From contig DGWL01000045.1 of the NCBI GenBank assembly GCA_002396125.1, positions 1,961 through 11,359 of the forward strand: 9,399 bases of DNA. Direction: 5' to 3'. The notes beneath the pieces are model-generated. The model was given only the letters and a program-made list of their open reading frames with translations, made no database searches and was not told where the DNA came from. Below, one piece after another: positions 1 through 6,757 of this stretch (positions within the stretch are counted from its first letter, which is position 1; every line of letters starts with the position of its first letter). Made by a program: the position numbers and the translations under genes. The DNA is from Porphyromonadaceae bacterium UBA4259 (GTDB lineage: Bacteria; Bacteroidota; Bacteroidia; Bacteroidales; Muribaculaceae).

Positions 1-590
1 AGGTTGAACTGGCGCACGTCGGTCCAGTTGCGGGTGCCGCTGATGGGGTCGACTATCTCGTAGTCGAGGATGATTTGCTTGAGTTCGTCGAGGTTGTTGT
101 CGTTCATTGCCTTCTCAAAGCGGCTATGCAACTCATCCCATTTGTGCTGGTTCTCGAGCACTCGGGGATTAGTCTGGCGGAACATGGCCTCGTCGAAGCT
201 CTCTCCAAAGCGCTTGCGGGCTTTAGCCACTTCCTTGTCCATCTTCTCCTCAAATTTTGCCAGCTGGTCCTCGATGAGAACGTCGGCACGATAGCGTTTC
301 TTGCTGTCGCGATTGTCGATGAGAGGGTCGTTGAATGCGTCGACGTGTCCACTGGCTTTCCAAATTGTGGGGTGCATGAACACTGCCGAGTCGATGCCCA
401 CAATATTGTCGTGGAGCCGCGTCATGGCTTCCCACCAGTAGCGCTTGATGTTATTCTTCAACTCAACTCCGTTTTGGCCGTAGTCATAAACTGCGCCCAG
501 TCCGTCATAGATTTCGCTCGAAGGGAACACGAAACCATACTCTTTGCAATGCGAAACAATTTTCTTGAAAACGTCTTCGTTCTGTGCCAT
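1..590 (-). CDS. glyS: Glycyl-tRNA synthetase, class II (5' part of gene)
   Basis: This is glycine--tRNA ligase, which charges tRNA-Gly with glycine in the cytoplasm. The minus-strand frame opens at ATG 588-590 and stays open to the left edge, giving 196 codons. Bacteroidetes homodimeric GlyRS is usually a little over 500 residues, so the C-terminal catalytic and anticodon-binding parts lie outside the window. Visible family features are the N-terminal IVSHCKEYGFVFPSSEIYDG segment, GAVYDYGQNGVELKNNIK, the motif 1 region around KRYWWEAM, IWKASGHVDAFNDP at about residues 77-90, a charged insertion rich in Glu and Lys, and SGTRNWTDVRQFNL at the cut end. The start follows an A-rich leader with no Shine-Dalgarno, as is normal in Bacteroidetes. 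A -7 box lies about 107 bp upstream, so the gene is probably transcribed on its own. The identification is firm. Confidence 0.96.
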   Translation of the reverse strand, partial: MAQNEDVFKKIVSHCKEYGFVFPSSEIYDGLGAVYDYGQNGVELKNNIKRYWWEAMTRLHDNIVGIDSAVFMHPTIWKASGHVDAFNDPLIDNRDSKKRYRADVLIEDQLAKFEEKMDKEVAKARKRFGESFDEAMFRQTNPRVLENQHKWDELHSRFEKAMNDNNLDELKQIILDYEIVDPISGTRNWTDVRQFN

Positions 591-696
591 ATTTTTTTAG
601 TAAACAAGTAAACATGCTGACGAGAATTTAAGGCGATTGTTATCCGGCCTTTGTGTCTCGCGCACTTGTGTTGGTGTGTTTTTTTATTTCAAACTG

Positions 697-704
697 CAAA
701 GTTA
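697..704 (-). promoter_or_regulatory. Promoter -7 box candidate for glyS
   Basis: The minus strand reads TAACTTTG, a full match to the Bacteroidetes primary sigma -7 consensus TAnnTTTG. It lies about 107 bp upstream of the glyS start and downstream of the intrinsic terminator at 836-877. That is where a promoter for an independent glyS transcript is needed. I see no clear TTG at the expected -33 distance, so support rests on the -7 box and on position. Transcription would begin near 690, leaving a leader of about 100 nt. Confidence 0.5.
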
Positions 705-780
705 GCGCATTTTTTTATAATTATGTGGTTTTTGAAATGTTTTCACTAAATTTTAAGAAAATTTGGGTTGAGAGCTGCCG

Positions 781-804
781 GTTGTTAGTTGTCGTTAGTG
801 AGTT
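781..804 (-). repeat. Degenerate AACTNAY heptamer array
   Basis: Read on the minus strand, this stretch tiles in exact 7-bp steps as AACTCAC, TAACGAC, AACTAAC and a final AAC. It is the most degenerate of the arrays in the window and shares unit and orientation with the better one at 7236-7270. It lies between the terminator at 836-877 and the glyS promoter box. Confidence 0.55.
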
Positions 805-835
805 GTGGAGGGACAGTAAACTATGGTGCATAGGT

Positions 836-877
836 AAAAAAATAAAACGGTCATCACACGTCATCGTGTGATAACCG
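836..877 (-). terminator. Rho-independent terminator
   Basis: The stem is CGGTcATCACACG against CGTGTGATaACCG (848-860 with 865-877). It has one internal mismatch and a TCAT loop. On the minus strand it is followed by TTTTATTTTTTT (847 down to 836). The plus strand has no T tract after the hairpin, so it acts only on leftward transcripts. It lies 225 bp past the stop of the AraC-type regulator, so it ends either a long 3' UTR or a separate short transcript that starts near 965. Confidence 0.87.
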
Positions 878-967
878 ACAAAAGAAAGATTGCGGATTAG
901 ATTTTTATCAGTATTGTCCTTGTAGATTATAGGGTATTTCGCAATGTGCATTGCGTAAACTTTAACC
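836..967 (-). ncRNA. Candidate small RNA between -7 box and terminator
   Basis: A TAnnTTTG-type box (minus strand TAAATTTG, 979 to 972) lies about 95 bp upstream of the hairpin of a strong intrinsic terminator, with no plausible ORF between. A transcript from about 967 to 836 would be about 130 nt. It would contain a 6-bp hairpin near its 5' end (940-955) and the terminator hairpin at its 3' end. No TTG is visible at the -33 position, and I recognise no known RNA family. The alternative is that the segment is the processed 3' UTR of the regulator mRNA. Confidence 0.3.
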
Positions 968-971
968 ACTG

Positions 972-979
972 CAAATTTA
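972..979 (-). promoter_or_regulatory. -7 box candidate within intergenic region
   Basis: The minus strand reads TAAATTTG, matching TAnnTTTG. No clear -33 TTG is seen 19-21 bp upstream (roughly 999-1003), so this may be chance in an AT-rich stretch. Its interest comes from pairing with the terminator at 836-877. Confidence 0.3.
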
Positions 980-1090
980 CTGAAAAAAAGGAGACTCAGG
1001 TGGCTTTTAGACAAATGGAAGATTGTTTCAAGACAAGATGAAGAGTGTGGCTACTGCTCGAAGGACGAACAGCAGTTTTAATAACCGGTG

Positions 1091-1107
1091 GCCTGAGTGG
1101 TTCAGGC
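1091..1107 (-). other. Small hairpin over the regulator's stop codon
   Basis: GCCTGA and TCAGGC form a perfect 6-bp stem around a 5-nt loop, and the TGA stop at 1102-1104 lies inside one arm. No uridine run follows on the minus strand, so it does not look like a full terminator. It might protect the 3' end of the coding region. Confidence 0.35.
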
Positions 1108-2898
1108 GTTCTTACTGTTGCGGTAGTCGGTGGGTGAGATGGCGTACTTGGCCTTGAAGTTGCGGCCAAAGGTGTTGGCGCTGTAGTAGCCGCTTTCCTC
1201 GGCGATTTGCTTGATGGAAAGGTCGTCGCGTTCGTTGAGTAGCTTGATGGCATGATCCATGCGACACTCGTTGACGAAGGCGGTGAGCGAGCCATGCATG
1301 CTACCCTTGGCAAATGCCGCTCCCACCTTCTCCTTGCTGAGCCCGAAACGGTCCATCAGACTCTGGCGGCCGAAGGTGGGGTCGAGATACAATTTCTCGT
1401 TGAGGATTACCTTGCTCAGAACGTCGAAGATGTGTGTGTCGTCGTCGGTAGCGGCAAGGTTAACGGTTTTATCGCTCTCGGCGGCGGTGCCACTTTGCGG
1501 CTCGGGTTGCGGCAGTGCCTCAAATGCGCTGGCATATTTGGTTTTGTAGACATTGGCCTCGGCAATCTGCTTGGTGAGAGCCTTGTTTTTTTGAGCCATG
1601 ATGCGTCGTTGCCTGAAGAAGTAGATGGCAAAGCCCAGAGCAAAACCCAGCAGCACAATGCCGGCGGCGATGAGCAGGCGCAGGTAGCTCAATTGCTGGC
1701 GGCTGTGAGTGATTTGCAGTTGCTGCTCCTGTGTATGGTAGCGTGCAGCATAGTCATGGGCTTTGCTGGCAAGCAGGCGGTTGGTAATTTGCTGGTTGAG
1801 ATGGGTATAGCGGTGCCAGAAGTTCTTGCTGGCATCGATGTCGCCCAGGGCCGAAGCGGTGCCCGCGCAGCACCTGAGCACACGGGCATAGTCGCTGTTG
1901 AGGGTGTCGGGCGAACTGTCGGCCTGCAGGTCGCGATACAAGTCCATCACCTTGCTGTAGTCCCCTAGCATGTACCATGCCTCAACCACCATGTTGCGTC
2001 CGTCCAGACTCTTGCTGTAGTCATTTTGCTCAAAGAGGTTTACGCATTGCCTGGCTTGCTGCTTGTTGCCGGTTATGGCATGTGCGCAAGCCATGAATGC
2101 ATAGGCTTGAGCGCGGTAGAATGCGCAATAGTCGGGCACCTGTGATGGCTGTGGCTGGCGGTAGGAACCGTCGTTATAGAGTTGTGCTCTCTTCTCGTAG
2201 TCGTTGAGCTTGTCGATTATGCGCTGTGCCACAGGGATGACTTGGGCGTGCCGTCCGGTCTCGTCGAGGACGTTAATTTTGCGCTTCATGGCAATGATGG
2301 CTGCGTCGAGTGCGCTAAACTTTAGTTGCTTGTCGAGTTTGGCGATAACGTTGTCGATTTTTTCCAAGCCTTCACGCTCTTGTCCCAGGCGTGTGAGAAT
2401 TGCGCCCACTTCGGCATCTGTGCGCAAGCCGCTCACCTCGTCGCCTTGCTGGCGGCATACGCCGGCCAGTTGTGTGGCATACTGTAGGCATTGCTCGTCG
2501 TCGCCACGCATCCGTGAGATTTCTACCAGCAACTCAAGCACGTTGAACTGGCGGTTGAGCGAATGCTTCACCGAGTCGTGCTCTAGCAATTGCTTGCAGA
2601 TGACGTAGGCCGAGTCTTGACGTTGGTCGTAGTAGGACTTGCTCAGCACCCTGGCTCTCAGGAAGGAGGCAGTGAAAGGAGCTATGTTGCTGCGTGCCTC
2701 GGCAGAGTCGATAATGGCCAATGCCCGTTCGGGATTAGTGCTGTAGATAGCCATCGCTGCCTGCTCGGTGTAGATGGAGTCCTTTAGTTTTGATTGAAGC
2801 CGATGGTGATTATTGGTGTTGCAGCCTGTAACACACAGTGTTAGGGCTGCAATAAAAGCTATAAGAAATGATGAAGTGTGTGTCAAATGATTGTTCAT
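1102..2898 (-). CDS. Membrane-spanning TPR/AraC-type transcriptional regulator with lipobox
   Basis: This 598-residue protein should sense a signal outside the cytoplasmic membrane and bind DNA inside. Residues 1-26 form a lipoprotein-like signal with VTGC at 23-26. Residues about 31-390 are helical and Tyr/Ala/Leu-rich in the style of tetratricopeptide repeats. One TM helix lies at about 407-428, followed by basic RQRR and a short coiled-coil-like linker to about 460. The AraC/XylS domain occupies about 490-595 with two helix-turn-helices; the second spans LSIKQIAEESGYYSANTFGR and is followed by FKAKYAISPTDYR. There is no histidine kinase domain, so this is a one-component relative of Bacteroidetes hybrid regulators. 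I chose ATG 2898 because the signal peptide begins there and a -7 box lies upstream; the in-frame extension to 2991 would run through that promoter. Its target is unknown, and the neighbouring operon or the gene itself are the natural candidates. Confidence 0.85.
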   Translation of the reverse strand: MNNHLTHTSSFLIAFIAALTLCVTGCNTNNHHRLQSKLKDSIYTEQAAMAIYSTNPERALAIIDSAEARSNIAPFTASFLRARVLSKSYYDQRQDSAYVICKQLLEHDSVKHSLNRQFNVLELLVEISRMRGDDEQCLQYATQLAGVCRQQGDEVSGLRTDAEVGAILTRLGQEREGLEKIDNVIAKLDKQLKFSALDAAIIAMKRKINVLDETGRHAQVIPVAQRIIDKLNDYEKRAQLYNDGSYRQPQPSQVPDYCAFYRAQAYAFMACAHAITGNKQQARQCVNLFEQNDYSKSLDGRNMVVEAWYMLGDYSKVMDLYRDLQADSSPDTLNSDYARVLRCCAGTASALGDIDASKNFWHRYTHLNQQITNRLLASKAHDYAARYHTQEQQLQITHSRQQLSYLRLLIAAGIVLLGFALGFAIYFFRQRRIMAQKNKALTKQIAEANVYKTKYASAFEALPQPEPQSGTAAESDKTVNLAATDDDTHIFDVLSKVILNEKLYLDPTFGRQSLMDRFGLSKEKVGAAFAKGSMHGSLTAFVNECRMDHAIKLLNERDDLSIKQIAEESGYYSANTFGRNFKAKYAISPTDYRNSKNA

Positions 2899-3059
2899 AA
2901 GCCTAAAATCCTTGCATTTTGCTGGATTTTTTAGTGTGTGGAGATTATAATGCAATGCAAAGATAATATAAAGTGGCGTGTTATAAATCAAATGGCAGTA
3001 TAATTAATGTTAATAGGTTAAGGTTTGTAGTGACGGGTTGATGCAAAATAACAGGAAAC
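2899..3059. other. Intergenic region between small lipoprotein and regulator
   Basis: This AT-rich stretch of 161 bp holds the promoter candidate at 2958-2992. No intrinsic terminator is visible for the upstream five-gene operon, so some read-through into the regulator gene is possible. Confidence 0.6.
2958..2992 (-). promoter_or_regulatory. Promoter candidate for the AraC-type regulator
   Basis: The minus strand has TTTG (2992-2989) and TATCTTTG (2965-2958), matching the Bacteroidetes -33 and -7 elements. The spacer is 23 bp, slightly longer than the usual 19-21. Transcription would begin near 2952, about 55 nt before the chosen ATG, which supports the shorter start of the regulator. Confidence 0.5.
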
Positions 3060-3434
3060 TCACTTTATTTCGACCATAATGCTCGATGTGCGAAAGTGCA
3101 GCAAATTGTCGCTCAGGCTGCTACTTGAGGTATTGATGGAGAAATTTTTTTGTGAATATTGTTTTATCATAGGCACACTGAAGACGAGTTGAGAACTGTC
3201 GGGTGAGAATGAGAAGTCAACGTGCATGTTCTTCTCGTTGAGCACGAAAAGGGTGTCGGTAGGGCTGATGTCGAGATGTTTTTTCACCTCGCTCATGGGC
3301 ACAACCACTCGCACATTGCTCAGGTCGCCGTTGCTGCGGTTAGAGATGAGGATGTTGACAGTGCTTGAGTTCTTGCACGATGTGCACATGGCGGCAACAA
3401 TGGCGATGAGCAGGATGGGAAGAAAATGTTTCAT
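3060..3434 (-). CDS. Small lipoprotein of unknown function
   Basis: The protein has 124 residues. Residues 1-20 are a hydrophobic signal ending MCTSC, with Cys20 as the likely lipidated residue; a Cys at -3 is unusual, but the Bacteroidetes lipobox is loose. The remainder (about 25-124) is rich in Ser, Val and Asn and looks like one beta-sandwich domain. The pattern NILISNRSNGDLSNVRVVVP ... LVFSVPM faintly recalls the N-terminal part of DUF4861 proteins, which are much longer; I would not rely on this. The ATG lies only 8 bp after the stop of the 482-residue gene, so the two are almost certainly co-transcribed and may be translationally coupled. The protein should be anchored in the periplasm or outer membrane. 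No terminator is obvious after it. Confidence 0.7.
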   Translation of the reverse strand: MKHFLPILLIAIVAAMCTSCKNSSTVNILISNRSNGDLSNVRVVVPMSEVKKHLDISPTDTLFVLNEKNMHVDFSFSPDSSQLVFSVPMIKQYSQKNFSINTSSSSLSDNLLHFRTSSIMVEIK

Positions 3435-3442
3435 AGTTGTTT

Positions 3443-4891
3443 TTATCTTTCATCAATGGTTTTTATGTCTTTGATACCATCGCGCCCCAGGCACACACGG
3501 TAACGTTTATACTCACTGATTCCCTCATATTTGCACTGCACCACAAAGTTGAGGTAGTAGGTTTTCTCGCCATGAGTGAAGTGCTCGGTGGCCTCGCCGT
3601 CGTTGACAAAGAGCGGCATAGTGGGGTTGTCCATCTTGCGCATGAAACCAAAGAGATTGAAACGCACAATGTTGTTAATGCCGTTGATGGGGTAGGCCGA
3701 GAGCTGGTCGACCGCCTTGCGCTTGAGGTGGACACGCTTGCGGTACTGAATAACTTGCTCATCGACTCCGCGATTTACCACGAGCGGATTTCTGCGGGCA
3801 CGCTTCTCGTTAACGTGTCGCGACACATCCTGTGGCGACACAAAGTCGAAGCCCTCTTTTACACGGCCTATCACGCGATTGTTCACGCGCAAGGTGATGC
3901 GGTAGTCATAGAAACGACTGCCCAGGCCGTGAGCAAAATAGTTGCGGATGAGGTCCTTGATGCGATCCTTGAACATGTAGCTGATGACAAGCGCAATGAA
4001 GAAGGGGAGAGTGAAGTTGCCATAGGTCTGCTGGAAGGCAAATGACACTACCGTGGCAAACACCATCGAGATGCCTGCCGCCACACTGAAAGCTACTTGC
4101 TCGAGAAACACGGTGTTGCTGCGCTTGTGGGTGGGAAGATACAGATTGCTCTCAATGTACTTCTTGAGCTGGCTGGCACGGTACACAAACTTGCGATTGG
4201 TGCCCGGTGAGTCGCCGGGCTTGACACTCAAGAAACCTTTGCGTTGCCTATACATGTGCTCATTTTCTAGCAGATGAGTGATAGATGGCAACAATTGTGA
4301 GCTACCCGGGTGCTCGTGCGGATGCAGCAACTTGACGATGCGTCCCATGTACTGCTCGGCAACGTTGGAAATAAACTCGTCGCCAAAATCGTAGAAGACC
4401 ACCATCGCTGTGCCTCCGGGCGAGTGGAATAACTCGTCGCGTAGCGAGCGATACATGTCGAGCACAGTACGAACATTGTCGACGATGTCGCATGCCAGAT
4501 GCTCCTGGGCGTCGCTGTTGCTGTGCAATGCCATTTGAGCGTAGGCATCGCGCAGGCTACTCTTGACGATGGAGCAATACATCTTAACCTCGGTCTCAAA
4601 TTCCCCCTCGGCAGGATTTTCACATGCCTGCTTCATGCGCTGGAATGGCAGTGAATGCTTGTAAATTAGCTCGCTCAGCAGATAGCGTGGCGTGATGAGC
4701 CGCATGTGGGAAATGGTGTCGCGGTAGAAGGTGTCTTTGCTGTAGGTGTGGCGATTTACATCAAGCACCTCGGGAATGTATATCCAGGTGTTCATGTAGA
4801 AGTCGTTATAAATCACGCCATCTTGAGGGACAAAACCCACCTTGAATTCCAGCGTGTTGCTGTCGTGAATCTTGGGCTTGATGTTAATCAT
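3443..4891 (-). CDS. Conserved-looking two-TM protein of unknown function
   Basis: I do not recognise a characterised family for this 482-residue protein. The first ~255 residues are soluble, without a signal peptide, and should be cytoplasmic, including FYDFGDEFISN at about 166-176 and a basic RKFVYRASQLKKYI segment near 233-246. Two adjacent hydrophobic segments (about 261-287 and 290-307) form a helical hairpin, so the N and C termini are on the same side. A charged ~175-residue C-terminal domain follows, with the pattern FYDYRITLRVNNRVIGRVKEGF and later beta-like strands. The start at ATG 4891 directly follows a heptamer repeat array and the transporter stop 48 bp upstream; the next gene begins 8 bp downstream. 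The context suggests a membrane-associated partner of the transporter or of the small lipoprotein, but no activity can be assigned. Confidence 0.8.
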   Translation of the reverse strand: MINIKPKIHDSNTLEFKVGFVPQDGVIYNDFYMNTWIYIPEVLDVNRHTYSKDTFYRDTISHMRLITPRYLLSELIYKHSLPFQRMKQACENPAEGEFETEVKMYCSIVKSSLRDAYAQMALHSNSDAQEHLACDIVDNVRTVLDMYRSLRDELFHSPGGTAMVVFYDFGDEFISNVAEQYMGRIVKLLHPHEHPGSSQLLPSITHLLENEHMYRQRKGFLSVKPGDSPGTNRKFVYRASQLKKYIESNLYLPTHKRSNTVFLEQVAFSVAAGISMVFATVVSFAFQQTYGNFTLPFFIALVISYMFKDRIKDLIRNYFAHGLGSRFYDYRITLRVNNRVIGRVKEGFDFVSPQDVSRHVNEKRARRNPLVVNRGVDEQVIQYRKRVHLKRKAVDQLSAYPINGINNIVRFNLFGFMRKMDNPTMPLFVNDGEATEHFTHGEKTYYLNFVVQCKYEGISEYKRYRVCLGRDGIKDIKTIDER

Positions 4892-4892
4892 T

Positions 4893-4913
4893 GTCAGTTA
4901 TCAGTTATGAGAT
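4893..4913 (-). repeat. AACTNAY heptamer array upstream of the two-TM gene
   Basis: Minus strand reads ATCTCAT, AACTGAT, AACTGAC in exact 7-bp steps. It ends one base before the start codon of the 482-residue gene, in the place where a ribosome binding site would be in other bacteria. Confidence 0.6.
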
Positions 4914-4939
4914 TTTGTTTCTTGCTATAAACCATTGGT

Positions 4940-6679
4940 TTACTGGAAGAATACCCCGTTGGTGTAGCCAAACCACTTGAGAACGGTGTCGCCCCACACG
5001 ATTATCATGAGCCAGCTGATGAACATCATGGTGATACCAAACTTGAAGGTGTCGCTGATGCTGTACTGGTTGGTTGTGTAGAGCAAAGCGGCTGGCTTGC
5101 TGTTGAACGGAAGCACATACACGTGTCCCACGAGCAGCGCCACAGGGAAAGCTAGGCTCATCACAGGATAACCATTGCTCTGCGCCACACCAATGGCAAT
5201 GGGCACGAAAATGAGCGTGAGCATGGTTTTTGACTCGAAGATGAGTGAGAACAACAGGATGCTGGCTGTGAGAATGAGGTAGATGACCCAGAATGGAGTG
5301 TGCGAGCCAATGCCAACGGTAGCGAACAGCGCGTTAATCATGGTGCCAGGCAGTCCCGTGGCTTCAAGACCCGCTCCCAGAGTGTAGGCACCAGCCGAGA
5401 AGAGCAACAGGTGCCAGGGAATGTCGACATCGTTCCACTTCACGATGCCCACCTTGGGCAGCAGCGCCACCACAGCTCCCATGAAGGCGACGGCCGTTTG
5501 GCCTATGCCATGATATTCGCCGGTGGCCCAGAGGATGAGGACAGTGAGGAAGATGGCGATGGCTTTGTATTCTTGAACGGTCATTTTGCCCAGCTTGTGC
5601 AGCTCGTCGCGCAGGCGATCCATGCCGCCATCAATCTGTGGCACTCTCTCCTCTTTCTTGAGTGGAAAGAAAATTTTTGAGCCCACAAGCCAGCCAATCA
5701 TGATGAGAATAATGTTCATGGGGAAAGCCGCCATAAACCAGTCTTGGTAGCTCACCGAACTAATGCCAAGGGCCCCGCCAATGAGAGCTCCCGCCAGCAG
5801 CGTGGCGCCCGACCCGGTGAGGAACGAGTTGGCGCCCAGGTTGATTTGGAACAGGTTCTGCAGCACCAGGTTGCGGCCGAAGTTATTGCGATGGCCCTCG
5901 GTAGCGCCATAGATGGCCGCCACCACCATGAAGATGGGCAGCAGGATTGCTGCCTTGGCGGTGGTTGCCGAGATGAAAGCCGAGAGCACAATATTGATTA
6001 CAATAAAGCTCAAGATGATGCCGTTGGTGCTCTTGCCAAACTTGAGCACAAACCAGATGGCGAAACGCTTGGCTACCTGGGTCTTGACAAGCATGCTGGC
6101 AAGGATAAACGACAGGATGTTGAGCCACATCACCGGGTGGCCCAGTTGGGCGTAGGCCTCCTTGTCGCTCGTGACTCCGGTGAGCACAATCATCATTATC
6201 ACAATGAGTGAGGTGAGATAGTTGGGTATGGCCTCGGTTATCCACAAGATGATGGCAGCCACAAAGATTGCGAGCATCGCATAGTTGATGCGCAAGAAGC
6301 GGTTGTGGGTGTCGGCCTTGAGTTGTGCCTGCTCGGCCTGGCTGAGTTCGTGCTTTGTTTCGGTGCCGTCGGGGGCAATGACTACACTCATTTTTTTCTC
6401 GGCCTTCTTGAGCATGTCGTCGTGGCGCTTTACCGCTCCATCGGCAAGTGTTGTGGTCTCCTTGTTGGTGTCGATGTTGTTGATGAACGAAATGTCGGCA
6501 AACCAATAGAAGAAGACAAAAGCCAGGATTGCCAGTGGGCCGCCTATGCGCTGTAGTATCTTCTCGAAGCCCGACTTCTGCATCTTGGGAAGTTTCTCGA
6601 GCTTGTAGTTGTTCATGTCGAGTGGGTCAAACTTGGCTATAGTCGTCGCCGCGGTGATATTGGTTTCTGCTGCTGCCAT
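4940..6679 (-). CDS. DASS/SLC13-family anion transporter
   Basis: This 579-residue polytopic inner-membrane protein should move dicarboxylates, sulfate or a similar anion. The internal two-fold repeat of the divalent anion:sodium symporter family is visible: ITEAIPNYLTSLIVIMM (about 147-163), a first helical-hairpin motif SATTAKAAILLPI (237-249), GANSFLTGSGATLL (282-295), then the second motif ESKTMLTLIFVPIAIG (482-497) and LPFNSKPAALLYTTNQYSIS (523-542). Two features are odd. The usual Ser-Asn-Thr of the ion and substrate site appears as SAT/ATT in the first half and SKT in the second, so Lys484 stands at the Asn position. A hydrophilic stretch of about 65 residues (63-128), rich in Lys, Glu and Gln, separates TM1 from TM2. 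The start at 6679 has an A-rich leader and lies 78 bp after the CYTH gene with a hairpin between. The substrate cannot be read from sequence. Confidence 0.88.
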   Translation of the reverse strand: MAAAETNITAATTIAKFDPLDMNNYKLEKLPKMQKSGFEKILQRIGGPLAILAFVFFYWFADISFINNIDTNKETTTLADGAVKRHDDMLKKAEKKMSVVIAPDGTETKHELSQAEQAQLKADTHNRFLRINYAMLAIFVAAIILWITEAIPNYLTSLIVIMMIVLTGVTSDKEAYAQLGHPVMWLNILSFILASMLVKTQVAKRFAIWFVLKFGKSTNGIILSFIVINIVLSAFISATTAKAAILLPIFMVVAAIYGATEGHRNNFGRNLVLQNLFQINLGANSFLTGSGATLLAGALIGGALGISSVSYQDWFMAAFPMNIILIMIGWLVGSKIFFPLKKEERVPQIDGGMDRLRDELHKLGKMTVQEYKAIAIFLTVLILWATGEYHGIGQTAVAFMGAVVALLPKVGIVKWNDVDIPWHLLLFSAGAYTLGAGLEATGLPGTMINALFATVGIGSHTPFWVIYLILTASILLFSLIFESKTMLTLIFVPIAIGVAQSNGYPVMSLAFPVALLVGHVYVLPFNSKPAALLYTTNQYSISDTFKFGITMMFISWLMIIVWGDTVLKWFGYTNGVFFQ

Positions 6680-6704
6680 TGTGCTTCTCGTGTGTTTTTT
6701 TAGG

Positions 6705-6737
6705 AAAGGGGTGCCGTCGGGTGGTCGACACCCCTTT
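6705..6737 (-). terminator. Intercistronic hairpin, weak terminator or attenuator
   Basis: AAAGGGGTG (6705-6713) pairs perfectly with CACCCCTTT (6729-6737). After a mismatch two more pairs close a 9-nt loop. On the minus strand the 3' arm ends in CCCCTTT but is followed by CCTAAAAAAAC, not a uridine run. It lies between the CYTH stop (6758) and the transporter start (6679), only 25 bp before the latter, leaving no room for a promoter between. It may be a partial terminator or mRNA-stabilising stem that sets the ratio of upstream to downstream genes. Confidence 0.55.
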
Positions 6738-6757
6738 ACAAGTTGTTGAAATTTAGG

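Larger units (their letters stand above)
591..1101. other. 511-bp intergenic region between regulator and glyS
   Basis: No convincing protein gene lies here. From right to left on the minus strand it holds a small hairpin at the regulator's stop codon, a -7 box (972-979), a short perfect inverted repeat CGCAAT-GTGC-ATTGCG (940-955), an intrinsic terminator (836-877), a degenerate heptamer array (781-804), and the glyS -7 box (697-704) with its leader. The open frames crossing it lack a plausible start and code bias. The leader just upstream of glyS contains a short direct repeat, GTTTACTT then GTTTACT, of unknown meaning. Confidence 0.7.

Noticed and set aside
591..700. T-box riboswitch in the glyS leader
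   Set aside because: The leader is only about 100 nt, shows no specifier stem, T-box sequence or terminator, and T-boxes are not typical of Bacteroidetes.
781..804. CRISPR-like or IS-end repeat
   Set aside because: Repeat units are 7 bp with no spacers and no inverted ends or transposase nearby; they fit a simple tandem heptamer.
721..1014. Minus-strand open frame of 97 codons in the intergenic region
   Set aside because: It crosses an intrinsic terminator and heptamer repeats, has no recognisable domain, and its composition follows the AT-rich spacer.
2899..2991. In-frame N-terminal extension of the AraC-type regulator by 31 residues
   Set aside because: The signal peptide and lipobox fit a start at 2898, and a -7 box lies inside the extension.
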